DNA of 10,477 nucleotides from an uncultured Prevotella sp. (GCA_900319895.1 ONQK01000210.1:1-10477), one strand, 5' to 3'; numbered from the stretch's first letter, positions 1-6,897 are shown. Notes: generated from the letters alone by a model not told the origin. Translations and numbers: made by a program.

Positions 1-11
1 GGCGGACGGCA

Positions 12-68
12 ATAAAAAAACATTAAAATCTTGTGAGGGAGATGCTGTCTTGGGGCCAGGCCTCCCTC
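12..68 (-). terminator. Candidate intrinsic terminator of gpmI
   Basis: Read on the minus strand, a 7-bp perfect stem (GAGGGAG at 62-68 pairing with CTCCCTC at 35-41) closes a 20-nt loop about 24 nt after the gpmI stop. It is followed by a T-rich stretch whose longest T run lies at 14-20. The large loop and the gap between stem and T run make it weaker than a textbook terminator. No gene can be called in 1-92, and what lies left of the window is unknown. Confidence 0.4.
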
Positions 69-92
69 CTTGAATCGATGTCCTGTTCGAAT

Positions 93-1610
93 CTAGTCTT
101 GAATCAGATTCACACCTGTCATCTCTTGAGGCTGTTTCAAGCCCATGATATGCAAGATTGAGGGTGCGACGTCGGCAAGCCTTCCGCTGTTGATGGTTGC
201 TGAGTTGTTGTCAGTCACATAGATGACGGGAACAGGATTTGTGGAATGTGCCGTATTGGGCGTACCGTCCGGGTTAAGCGCATGGTCGGCGTTGCCATGG
301 TCAGCAATGATCAATGCCTCATATCCATTTTCCCGCGCCGCCTCAATCACTTCCTTCAGGCATCTGTCAACAGCCCAGACCGCTTTGGCAATGGCATTAT
401 AGACTCCGGTATGCCCCACCATGTCGCCATTGGCAAAATTGACTACGACGAAGTCGTATTTTTGCTGTTGCAGCGCCCCGACGAGCTGGTCTTTCACCTC
501 ATAAGCCGCCATTTCCGGCATGAGGTCATAGGTCGCCACCTTCGGGCTGGGCACAAGGATGCGGTCTTCGCCCTCAAACGGCTCCTCCCGGCCGCCATTA
601 AAGAAGAAGGTTACATGCGCATATTTTTCGGTCTCCGCCGTATGCAACTGCCTTTTACCCATTTGCGCCAAATACTCGCCCAGCGTATTCTCCACATTCT
701 CTTTTGGGAACAACACTTCGAGCCCCTTGAATGCCGCATCATAGGGTGTCATGGTGAAATATTGCAGGTTTTTGACCCTCAGCATCCCCTGCTCAGGCAT
801 GTCCGCTTGTGTGAGCACTTGCGTGAGTTCTTTTGCCCTGTCGTTACGGAAATTAAAGAAAATGACCACATCGCCTTCTTCAATCTTCCCATTGACCGAA
901 GCATTGCAAATGGGCTTGATGAATTCGTCAGTAACGCCGTCTTCATAGCTCTGCCTCACCGCTTCCACCATATTTTCAACAGCCTTTCCCTTGCCTTCAA
1001 CCAACAGGTCATAAGCCTCTTTCACGCGTTCCCAGCGCTTGTCCCTGTCCATGGCATAAAACCGCCCGACGACGGTGGCAACATGCGCATTGTTCTTCCG
1101 GCATACTTCCCCGACTTGCTCTATGAACCCTGCGCCCGACCTGGGGTCCGTGTCACGACCGTCCATGAAACAGTGCACACAAGTCTGCTGAAGTCCGTAC
1201 TCATGCCCCAATTCTATGAGCTTGAAAAGGTGGTCAAGCGAACTGTGCACACCGCCGTCGCTGGTCAAACCCATGAGATGCAACTTCTTGCCGGTTGTCT
1301 TCGCATATTCGTAAGCTTTGGCCACTGCCGGATTATGCCGGATGGAACCATCTTGGCACGCCCTGTTGATCTTGACCAAGTCCTGGTAAACGATGCGGCC
1401 CGCGCCGATGTTGAGGTGTCCCACCTCAGAATTCCCCATCTGGCCGTCGGGCAGCCCCACGTCTTGGCCAGAAGCGTCGAGCTGCGCATGTGCCGACGTA
1501 GCGTAAAGATAGTCCAGATACGGTGTAGGCGTATTGTATATAACGTCCCCTTTTCCGTGTTGTCCGATTCCCCATCCATCGAGAATCACCAACAATGCTT
1601 TTTTATCCAT
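93..1610 (-). CDS. gpmI: 2,3-bisphosphoglycerate-independent phosphoglycerate mutase
   Basis: This 505-aa cytoplasmic enzyme interconverts 3-phosphoglycerate and 2-phosphoglycerate in glycolysis and gluconeogenesis. It belongs to the alkaline-phosphatase-like, metal-dependent (usually Mn) iPGM family and is about full length for it. Visible motifs, in order: DGWG with metal ligand Asp11; GNSEVGH with the phosphorylated nucleophile Ser61; SDGGVH with His122; GRDTDP at 151-156; ETEKYAH at 326-332; GDMVGH with Asp396 and His400; ADHGN with Asp437 and His438; and His455. All expected catalytic and metal residues appear present. The start is fixed by the family N-terminus (DGWG ten residues in) and by an A-rich leader with no Shine-Dalgarno. 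A strong Bacteroidetes-type promoter lies 56 bp upstream, so it is probably transcribed alone. A 471-codon open frame on the opposite strand (246-1661) is a shadow of this gene. Confidence 0.98.
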   Translation of the reverse strand: MDKKALLVILDGWGIGQHGKGDVIYNTPTPYLDYLYATSAHAQLDASGQDVGLPDGQMGNSEVGHLNIGAGRIVYQDLVKINRACQDGSIRHNPAVAKAYEYAKTTGKKLHLMGLTSDGGVHSSLDHLFKLIELGHEYGLQQTCVHCFMDGRDTDPRSGAGFIEQVGEVCRKNNAHVATVVGRFYAMDRDKRWERVKEAYDLLVEGKGKAVENMVEAVRQSYEDGVTDEFIKPICNASVNGKIEEGDVVIFFNFRNDRAKELTQVLTQADMPEQGMLRVKNLQYFTMTPYDAAFKGLEVLFPKENVENTLGEYLAQMGKRQLHTAETEKYAHVTFFFNGGREEPFEGEDRILVPSPKVATYDLMPEMAAYEVKDQLVGALQQQKYDFVVVNFANGDMVGHTGVYNAIAKAVWAVDRCLKEVIEAARENGYEALIIADHGNADHALNPDGTPNTAHSTNPVPVIYVTDNNSATINSGRLADVAPSILHIMGLKQPQEMTGVNLIQD

Positions 1611-1619
1611 GTTTCTATA

Positions 1620-1648
1620 TTTCTTTTTGTTGAATTTCTTTTTGTTGA
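1620..1648. repeat. Tandem 14-bp repeat in the gpmI leader
   Basis: The sequence TTTCTTTTTGTTGA occurs twice exactly, at 1620-1633 and 1635-1648, with a 15-bp period. On the minus (gpmI) strand it reads TCAACAAAAAGAAA twice. It lies between the predicted transcription start and the start codon, so it forms most of the 5' untranslated leader. It may be simple slippage expansion of an A-rich translation enhancer. No protein-binding role can be shown. Confidence 0.7.
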
Positions 1649-1665
1649 GTTTGGGAATTGAACTG

Positions 1666-1695
1666 CAAATTTACGATTTTTCGCTGAAAAACAAA
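1666..1695 (-). promoter_or_regulatory. Bacteroidetes-type promoter of gpmI
   Basis: On the minus strand, TTTG (1695-1692) is followed after 18 bp by TAAATTTG (1673-1666), an exact match to the Bacteroidetes primary-sigma consensus (-33 TTTG, -7 TAnnTTTG). Transcription would start near 1658-1660, giving a leader of roughly 50 nt before the gpmI ATG. Confidence 0.72.
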
Positions 1696-1784
1696 GCCTC
1701 ATGCCCTCAAAATCCGTTTCTTGAGCCTATAACGCCCTGATTTAAGACAATCGAGAGACTGTTCCCATATTCGCGACAAAGCTC

Positions 1785-1830
1785 AAAAGGCAAGAGGAGA
1801 TGCCTCGCCGGCACCTCCTCTTGTCTTTTT
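1785..1830 (-). terminator. Strong hairpin terminator downstream of hsp20
   Basis: CAAGAGGAG (1791-1799) pairs perfectly with CTCCTCTTG (1815-1823). Inside it, TGCC (1801-1804) pairs with GGCA (1810-1813) around a 5-nt loop. Outside it, AAAAG (1785-1789) pairs with CTTTT (1825-1829). On the minus strand the hairpin starts about 30 nt after the hsp20 stop and ends in a CTTTT run; on the plus strand it ends in TCTTTTT, so it could stop transcription from either side. Only hsp20 feeds into it directly. Confidence 0.82.
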
Positions 1831-1861
1831 CAATCATACATGTGCTATTCGTTTCCAAGGG

Positions 1862-2287
1862 TTAGCTGATAACAATTTCCCTGGACACCTTGTTCACAAC
1901 TGGCTCGATTTTAGGCAGTTCAACAGTCAATACACCGTCGCTGACCCTTGCCACAATCTGTTCTTTTTCAACATCGTCAGGCAAAATGAGCGTCTGTTCA
2001 AACCTGGTATAGGAAAATTCTCGCCTCAGGTAGTGTGACTTTTTGTCTTCAGTCTTCTTGTCTTGTTTCTTCTCCATTTTGACCGTGAGGTTCCCCTCGT
2101 CATTGATATTGACGCTGAAATCATCCTTGGTCATGCCGGGTGCCGCAAGTTCGACGACATAGCTTTTTTCGTTTTCGATGACATTGATCGCAGGTGCTGT
2201 CGACCCGCTTTTAGGCATCATGTCATTGTTGAAAAAATCGTTGAACACACTCGGCAGCCAGTCTCGTCTGTACATCATTGGTAACAT
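1862..2287 (-). CDS. Small heat-shock protein, Hsp20/alpha-crystallin family
   Basis: This 141-aa ATP-independent holdase chaperone would bind unfolding proteins in the cytoplasm and assemble into oligomers. A short N-terminal arm (1-30, with LPSVFNDFF at 11-19) precedes the alpha-crystallin domain (about 32-127). The domain holds the family signature DGVLTVELPK at 117-126 and a KKQDKKTEDKK loop at 73-83. The C-terminal tail ends with I-V-I at 138-140, the I-x-I motif that docks onto neighbouring subunits. Length is normal for bacterial Hsp20. Met1 is preferred over Met4/Met5 because AGGAGG lies 8 nt before it. Upstream sits an unusual control region (sigma-54-like element and palindrome), and a strong terminator follows, so it is likely monocistronic. 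Confidence 0.95.
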   Translation of the reverse strand: MLPMMYRRDWLPSVFNDFFNNDMMPKSGSTAPAINVIENEKSYVVELAAPGMTKDDFSVNINDEGNLTVKMEKKQDKKTEDKKSHYLRREFSYTRFEQTLILPDDVEKEQIVARVSDGVLTVELPKIEPVVNKVSREIVIS

Positions 2288-2295
2288 AATTATTT

Positions 2296-2301
2296 CCTCC
2301 T
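2296..2301 (-). promoter_or_regulatory. Strong Shine-Dalgarno of hsp20
   Basis: AGGAGG on the minus strand, 8 nt before the ATG at 2287, decides the hsp20 start. None of the other seven starts in this window has a comparable site, in keeping with the weak use of Shine-Dalgarno sequences in Bacteroidetes, so this gene's translation signal stands out. Confidence 0.8.
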
Positions 2302-2340
2302 GTTTTTACTTAATTATTAAAACTGTTTTCTCTCTTGGCC

Positions 2341-2383
2341 CGGCGCCTCGCCGCCCCGTTTTTTACGGACTTTCTGAGCGCCG
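2341..2383 (-). promoter_or_regulatory. G+C-rich hairpin in the predicted hsp20 leader
   Basis: CGGCGC (minus strand 2383-2378) can pair with GCGCCG (2346-2341), enclosing an inner CCGT/ACGG hairpin (2368-2365 with 2359-2356). It would lie near the 5' end of a transcript starting at about 2387. It does not visibly pair with the Shine-Dalgarno, so an RNA thermometer of the ROSE or fourU kind is not supported. The block is much richer in G+C than the flanking A/T-rich leader. Confidence 0.4.
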
Positions 2384-2397
2384 TTCAACAAGATTAA

Positions 2398-2414
2398 GGC
2401 AATCGGCATGCCAA
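2398..2414 (-). promoter_or_regulatory. Candidate sigma-54 (-24/-12) promoter of hsp20
   Basis: The minus strand reads TTGGCATGCCGATTGCC. It has the invariant GG and GC separated by exactly 10 bp and matches the sigma-54 consensus TTGGCACG-N4-TTGC except for C to T in the -24 block. Transcription would begin near 2387, about 100 nt before the hsp20 ATG. RpoN is widespread in Bacteroidetes (established), but its use here is inference from the match and position. I found no good TTTG/TAnnTTTG pair for this gene. Confidence 0.5.
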
Positions 2415-2421
2415 GGACACG

Positions 2422-2464
2422 ATGCGCGACATTTTGACACAATTTGTGCCAAAATGTCGCGCAT
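2422..2464. repeat. 43-nt near-perfect inverted repeat upstream of hsp20
   Basis: ATGCGCGACATTTTG (2422-2436) is the exact reverse complement of 2450-2464. After one A/C mismatch the pairing continues as CACA (2438-2441) with TGTG (2445-2448), leaving a 3-nt centre. It starts 18 nt after the regulator's stop codon and ends 7 bp before the -24 element. There is no T run on either side in the exit direction, which argues against an intrinsic terminator. It could be an operator or upstream activating site for hsp20, or a palindromic repeat element. Confidence 0.85.
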
Positions 2465-2482
2465 GCGAAAAAGAATTGCTTT

Positions 2483-3361
2483 TCAGCCGTTCCTGTATGT
2501 TGTTGGCGAAATTCCTGTCTTCTCTTTGAAATACTTTCCTAGAAAAGACTGATTGGGGAAGTTGAGCAAGTCGGCAATCTCCTTGACACTCATGGCTGAA
2601 TTTTTGAGCAACACTTTGATTTCCAGCGTTGTATAGCTGTTAATCCACTCGTTTGGCGTTCTGTTGCTCACCGACTTTACGGCTTCGGTAAGGTATTTGT
2701 TCGTCACACACAACTGGTCGGCATACCATCCCACCCTTCTCTCCGTCCTGAAATTCTTCTCAATCGTTTCAATAAATTCGAAAAACACGCTTTCATACCT
2801 AGTTTGCCGTTTTGTGCTATTTTCCTGTACGCGGAAAATCAGGTTGCTCAGGTCGATGATCATCGTCGTGATGAGGGCACGCGTCGCCTCGTACTGAAAG
2901 TGATGTGTTCTGTCTTCAAGCTTTTCACGAATGAGGTCGGTGTATTTGACAATGGTTTTCACCTCGTTGGGCATGAGGTGGCACACGGGATTGTTCTTGG
3001 CAAAAAGAAAGATGGACGCCATGTTGGGGATGCTCCGTATAATTTCATTGAAGAAATCTTCTGAAAGCATGATGCCGATGCCCTCGAAGTCGCGGCTGAT
3101 GAGGTAGTCGTCGGCCACTTGCCCCTTGCTGATGATGATCAGCTCGCCGCCTCTAACGATGTAGGGCACAGTGTCTACGCTGTATTGCACCTTTCCCTTC
3201 AAGCATAATGCGAGGATGTGGCAGTCAAGCCGCCTGGGCTCATTGGGCAGCGGCAGGTCTTTCACGTCGTCGAAAAAGACCATGTCTTCGTTGAGCGGCA
3301 TGCCTTTGCCCCGCTTGACCATTTGCCCGACCGAGACCTCGTTGATGACAAATTTCTTCAT
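2483..3361 (-). CDS. AraC-family transcriptional regulator
   Basis: This 292-aa protein has an N-terminal cupin-like effector/dimerisation half (about 1-180, including a beta-rich stretch around 45-100) and a C-terminal AraC/XylS DNA-binding domain (about 193-290). The two helix-turn-helix units are at about 209-230 (GWYADQLCVTNKYLTEAVKS) and 257-279 (SVKEIADLLNFPNQSFLGKY). They end in the family signature YFKEKTGISPTTYR at 277-290. Effector and targets cannot be read from sequence. The start follows the gene upstream by 71 bp on the same strand, so co-transcription with the kinase is possible; no clear promoter is seen between them. It lies just upstream of the hsp20 control region and might act there, but this is only proximity. 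Confidence 0.93.
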   Translation of the reverse strand: MKKFVINEVSVGQMVKRGKGMPLNEDMVFFDDVKDLPLPNEPRRLDCHILALCLKGKVQYSVDTVPYIVRGGELIIISKGQVADDYLISRDFEGIGIMLSEDFFNEIIRSIPNMASIFLFAKNNPVCHLMPNEVKTIVKYTDLIREKLEDRTHHFQYEATRALITTMIIDLSNLIFRVQENSTKRQTRYESVFFEFIETIEKNFRTERRVGWYADQLCVTNKYLTEAVKSVSNRTPNEWINSYTTLEIKVLLKNSAMSVKEIADLLNFPNQSFLGKYFKEKTGISPTTYRNG

Positions 3362-3432
3362 GACAGTTCAAAAGGCTTTGCAGATAAAGTGAGAATCGTC
3401 AACATGGGATACAGACTCCAAGACACTTCCAC

Positions 3433-5094
3433 TTAGTATTTGAACGAGCTTCCGCCCAAGAATTCACGCAACAGCGAGGTGGGCGGAATTTGCAGGTTGG
3501 GCACCGTATGGAAATATTTTAGGAATTGCGACAACCGGTGTGCCTCAGAATATTCGGGACAGTTTTCCGGCACATCGTCCAACAATGGTTCCGCCTGCGC
3601 TTTAATAACGGCAAGTTCATAGAGCATCGCCGTGTTGAACATGGCATCTGCGTTTTCTTGGAACGGGAATATCCATCGGTTTTCACCAGCCCTTACCGAC
3701 GGCCATCGACGAATGGTCTCGCGCGCGCTGATGCCCCTGTATTTGTGGTCCCTGATGATGCGCCTGAGCAAACGGTTGTCCGTCGTCGGGATGTAATTGT
3801 GCGTATCGAGCAATATGGTGGTCAGCGCCGAGGCATAGACCCTGAATTTGAGTTCCTCGGGGATTTGGGCCGTGAGTTCTGGGTTCAAAGCATGTATTCC
3901 TTCAACCACAAGCACTTCATTTGCGTCCAATTTCATGCGCTTTCCGCTCATTCCGCTACTTCCCGTCTTGAAATCATATTTGGGCAGTTCGACTTCCTCG
4001 CCGCTAATGAGCGCCTCCAGTTGCTGGTTGAGCAACGGGATGTTGAGTGAATGTAAATGCTCAAAGTCATAGTCGCCGCTTGCGTCGCGCGGCGTGTCCT
4101 CCCTGTCCACGAAATAGTCGTCCAGCGAAAGCCCTACCGGTCTTATGCCGTTGGTCAGCAGTTGTATGGAGAGCCGTTTGCACATCGTGGTTTTCCCGCT
4201 CGACGACGGCCCTGCGATGAGCACGATTTTGATGCCTTTCCGGCTGGCGATTTCATCGGCTATGCGTGCGATTTTTTTCTCCTGCAAAGCCTCCGAAATA
4301 TTGATGAGCTCGTTGGCCTTCCCTGTCGTGATGAGCTCATTGAAATCGCCTACCGTCCTCACGTCCAGGATGTTTTGCCACTTGTGGTGCTCCTGGAAGA
4401 TCTCAAACATTTTGTCTTGCTTGATGAGTTCGCCCAAGACAGCAGGGTTTTGGTAGGACGGTATGCGCAAGAGCAGGCCGTCGTAGTATTTCTCCAGCCC
4501 GAAGAGATAGGCTTGCGACGTGTTCGTAAGCAACGAGCCGTAATAATAGTCTGCATACCCGTCAATATCGTAATAGGTGGTGTAAATTTTCCCCTGTTGC
4601 TCCAATAATTTGACCTTTGAGGTCGCTTTCCGTTTTTCAAAAATCTGCCTTGCCTCCTCCGTCGGTGCCTGATAGCGCTTGATTGGGAGGGCTTGGGCGA
4701 TGATCTCGTCCATCCTGCCGCGTATCTGGGCCACATCGTGCAGCGTCACCGCGCGGCCGATGCGCAGGTCGCAATAATAGCCGTTGCTCACCGGGATGTC
4801 GATGATGACGTGCCCGTTAGGGTAAAGATCGTAGACGGCCTTGCAAAGGATGAAGAACAAGGTTCGCGTGTAGGTGCGCACGCCGGCAGAGCTATACATG
4901 TCGAGGAATTCAATGTCTGCATCCTGGTAAATCCTGCAATGCATCCCCTCAACAACGTTATTGACCTTTGCACAAATGGGGCCATAGTCCATTTTGAGCT
5001 CAAAAGCATCAAAAATGTCAGAAATTGAACTTCCGATATTGAAATTTGCTGTTTTTTTATTATTTTTGCATCGAATTTGTATCTTTTGTATCAT
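3433..5094 (-). CDS. Nucleoside (uridine-type) kinase with threonyl-tRNA-synthetase-like N-terminus
   Basis: This 553-aa two-part protein is conserved in Bacteroidetes and some other phyla. The N-terminal half resembles the front of threonyl-tRNA synthetase: a TGS-like fold (about 1-64), then an editing-domain-like stretch (about 65-260) with YPNGHVIIDIPVSNGYYCDL at 91-110 resembling the ThrRS 'LYP...G.PI..G.YYD' segment. The HxxxH metal motif of ThrRS editing is replaced by Tyr67 and Gly71, so editing is unlikely. The C-terminal half (about 285-500) is a phosphoribulokinase/uridine-kinase P-loop domain: GPSSSGKT at 295-302, DDYF at 325-328, DYDFEHL at 341-347, VVEGIHALN at 396-404 and Arg-rich RLLRRIIRD at 441-449. 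It probably phosphorylates a nucleoside using NTP in pyrimidine salvage; the exact substrate is not shown by sequence. The ATG at 5094 is kept because the TGS-like strand begins at residue 2. Confidence 0.9.
   Translation of the reverse strand: MIQKIQIRCKNNKKTANFNIGSSISDIFDAFELKMDYGPICAKVNNVVEGMHCRIYQDADIEFLDMYSSAGVRTYTRTLFFILCKAVYDLYPNGHVIIDIPVSNGYYCDLRIGRAVTLHDVAQIRGRMDEIIAQALPIKRYQAPTEEARQIFEKRKATSKVKLLEQQGKIYTTYYDIDGYADYYYGSLLTNTSQAYLFGLEKYYDGLLLRIPSYQNPAVLGELIKQDKMFEIFQEHHKWQNILDVRTVGDFNELITTGKANELINISEALQEKKIARIADEIASRKGIKIVLIAGPSSSGKTTMCKRLSIQLLTNGIRPVGLSLDDYFVDREDTPRDASGDYDFEHLHSLNIPLLNQQLEALISGEEVELPKYDFKTGSSGMSGKRMKLDANEVLVVEGIHALNPELTAQIPEELKFRVYASALTTILLDTHNYIPTTDNRLLRRIIRDHKYRGISARETIRRWPSVRAGENRWIFPFQENADAMFNTAMLYELAVIKAQAEPLLDDVPENCPEYSEAHRLSQFLKYFHTVPNLQIPPTSLLREFLGGSSFKY
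5038..5068 (+). promoter_or_regulatory. Candidate Na/Pi gene promoter inside the kinase 5' end
   Basis: On the plus strand, ATTG (5038-5041) is followed after 19 bp by TATTTTTG (5061-5068), an exact TAnnTTTG -7 box. It lies within the first 20 codons of the opposing kinase gene and would give a Na/Pi leader of about 110 nt. The region is A/T-rich because it encodes a Lys/Asn-rich stretch, so the match could be chance. No better plus-strand site was found in 5095-5184. Confidence 0.35.
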
Positions 5095-5124
5095 GGCGTG
5101 ATATTTTTATGTCATAAACATCGG

Positions 5125-5154
5125 TAAAATTAGTAATTTTTTTTAAAAATCAAG
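5125..5154 (-). promoter_or_regulatory. Candidate promoter of the nucleoside kinase gene
   Basis: On the minus strand, CTTG (5154-5151) is followed after 18 bp by TAATTTTA (5132-5125). This matches the Bacteroidetes consensus TTTG / TAnnTTTG with one mismatch in each box. The start of transcription would be near 5118, giving a leader of roughly 25 nt. Confidence 0.45.
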
Positions 5155-5184
5155 TCTTACATCACATAAAAATTTGGGTTCTTT

Positions 5185-6894
5185 ATGTCAATTTGGATGT
5201 TTTTAAAACTCATAGGGTCTTTGGCGCTCCTCATGTTCGGTATGAAGTCGATGAGCGATAGTTTGCAAAAAATGGCAGGGCCGCAGCTAAGGCATGTACT
5301 CCAAGCCATGACGACAAACCGCTTTACCGGACTGCTTACAGGCATGTTTGTCACAGCAGCGGTGCAATCATCAACCGCGACGACACTGATGACCGTCTCA
5401 TTCGTCAACGCCGGCCTGCTGAGCCTGATGCAGGCCATATCGGTCATCATGGGGGCCAACATCGGAACGACGCTGACCGCATGGATCATGAGCGCTGGCT
5501 TCAACTTCAACATCACCGATTTCGTCTACCCCGCTTTCTTCGTTGGCATCATCTTGATTTACATGAAAAAACGCCGCATAGTGGGCGACTTTTTGTTTGG
5601 CGTGGCATTCCTGTTTCTAGGCCTGGGAACGCTAAGGCAAACAGGGATTGACATGGACCTTTCACACAACCAGCCTGTTTTAGACTTCTTCTCGTCCTTC
5701 GACCCCAACAGCTTCGTAACAACGCTCATTTTCCTAGTCTTGGGAAGCATTTTGACCATGGCAGTGCAGTCTTCAGCAGCCATCATGGCCATTACGATGA
5801 TTCTTTGCTCCTCGGGCGTGCTGCCAATCTACCAAGGCATTGCACTGGTAATGGGCGAAAACATCGGAACGACAGTCACCTCAAACATCGCGGCCTTAAC
5901 GGCCAACACGCCGGCGCGACGGGCCGCCTTTGCCCACATGTTCTTCAATGTCTTCGGCGTCGTCTGGATGCTTTGTGTGTTCAAACCGTTTGTCGACATG
6001 GTGTGCGGATTTGTAGACTATGACAGCTCTCTGGTAGAAGGCGATGCCGGATTCTTGGAAAATGCGGGCAAGCTGTCTTTCGTCCTAGCGGCATTCCACA
6101 CCTGCTTCAACCTTGTCAACACCTTTATCCTAATATGGTTTATCCCACAGATAGAGCGATTGGTGTGCCGTGTCATCAAACAGCGGATAGCCGACGAGGA
6201 GGATGAGTTCCGCCTGCAATTCATACAGTCGGGCATCATGAAAACGCCGGAGCTATCCGTCCTGGAGGCTCAAAAGGAAATTGTCAGCTTCAGCGAGCGC
6301 CTGCACCGGATGTTTGACATGGTAAAAGAGCTAATCAGTGTTCAAGACAAGGATAAGTTTGCAAAACTTTTTTCCCGGATTGAGAAATACGAGAGCATTT
6401 CTGACAGCATGGAAATTGAAATTGCAAAATATTTGGACAGCGTGGGCAACGCCCATCTCTCTGACGAGACCAAGGCAACGATGCGCTCCATGCTGCGTGA
6501 AATCAGCGAGCTGGAAAGTATCGGTGACGGATGCTACAATCTTGCACGGACACTGAACCGGCGCATCCTGGGCAAAGAAGACTTTACCGCAGAACAGTAC
6601 GACCACATCGCGCAAATGTTCGAACTGCTCGACAATGCCATGACACAGATGAAGCAAGTGCTGGTGGGCAGACGCTCGGAAACAGAGATCAACCGCTCGT
6701 TCAACCTTGAAAACGAGATCAACAACTATCGTATACAGCTAAAAAGTCAGAACATCAACGATGTCAACGACCACAAGTACACCTACGCCATTGGAACCAT
6801 GTACATGGACCTGATCAATGAGTGCGAGAAATTGGGCGACTACATCGTCAATGTGGTTGAAGCACGCTCGGGCATGCGTCAGAAAAGTGCCTAG
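5185..6894 (+). CDS. Na+/Pi cotransporter family protein with C-terminal PhoU-like domain
   Basis: This 569-aa inner-membrane protein probably couples phosphate transport to sodium. The N-terminal part (about 1-330) has the two inverted Na/Pi-cotransporter repeats: AAVQSSTATT with Gln61-Ser-Ser and GANIGTT at 90-96, then AVQSSAAI with Gln195-Ser-Ser and GENIGTT at 224-230. Several hydrophobic segments surround them (about 6-22, 48-75, 115-128, 136-150, 178-210, 249-277, 298-320). The C-terminal part (about 345-560) is a helical PhoU-like domain with ExxxD metal-type motifs at 403-407, 444-448 and 548-552. In related proteins this tail is thought to tie transport to phosphate status. It is complete and about the usual length. 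The start has no Shine-Dalgarno; residue 1 directly precedes the first membrane helix. It diverges from the kinase gene and converges on the C1B gene. Confidence 0.94.
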   Translation: MSIWMFLKLIGSLALLMFGMKSMSDSLQKMAGPQLRHVLQAMTTNRFTGLLTGMFVTAAVQSSTATTLMTVSFVNAGLLSLMQAISVIMGANIGTTLTAWIMSAGFNFNITDFVYPAFFVGIILIYMKKRRIVGDFLFGVAFLFLGLGTLRQTGIDMDLSHNQPVLDFFSSFDPNSFVTTLIFLVLGSILTMAVQSSAAIMAITMILCSSGVLPIYQGIALVMGENIGTTVTSNIAALTANTPARRAAFAHMFFNVFGVVWMLCVFKPFVDMVCGFVDYDSSLVEGDAGFLENAGKLSFVLAAFHTCFNLVNTFILIWFIPQIERLVCRVIKQRIADEEDEFRLQFIQSGIMKTPELSVLEAQKEIVSFSERLHRMFDMVKELISVQDKDKFAKLFSRIEKYESISDSMEIEIAKYLDSVGNAHLSDETKATMRSMLREISELESIGDGCYNLARTLNRRILGKEDFTAEQYDHIAQMFELLDNAMTQMKQVLVGRRSETEINRSFNLENEINNYRIQLKSQNINDVNDHKYTYAIGTMYMDLINECEKLGDYIVNVVEARSGMRQKSA

Positions 6895-6897
6895 CCA

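Noticed and set aside
75..105. TTCGAATC resembling a tRNA T-loop near the left edge
   Set aside because: The flanking bases do not pair to make a T-stem, there is no acceptor stem or anticodon arm, and the segment runs into the gpmI stop codon.
246..1661. 471-codon open frame on the plus strand opposite gpmI
   Set aside because: It lies antisense to a gene with every catalytic residue of iPGM in place. Its product shows no recognisable domain and is rich in His, Arg and Cys as expected of a codon-bias shadow. It also has no promoter or ribosome site of its own.
2288..2340. RNA thermometer masking the hsp20 Shine-Dalgarno
   Set aside because: I found no nearby CCTCCT-like or UUUU stretch able to pair stably with AGGAGG; only a trivial AAAAC/GTTTT pairing with a one-base loop is visible.
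2422..2464. The palindrome as an intrinsic terminator of the AraC-type gene or as a CIRCE heat-shock operator
   Set aside because: No T run follows on either strand, and the arms do not match the CIRCE half-site TTAGCACTC. A second sigma-54 match inside it (TTGGCAC) lacks a correctly spaced TTGC.
4057..4608. 183-codon plus-strand frame opposite the kinase gene
   Set aside because: It is a shadow of the P-loop kinase coding strand; the product shows no family features and the kinase motifs are intact in the opposite frame.
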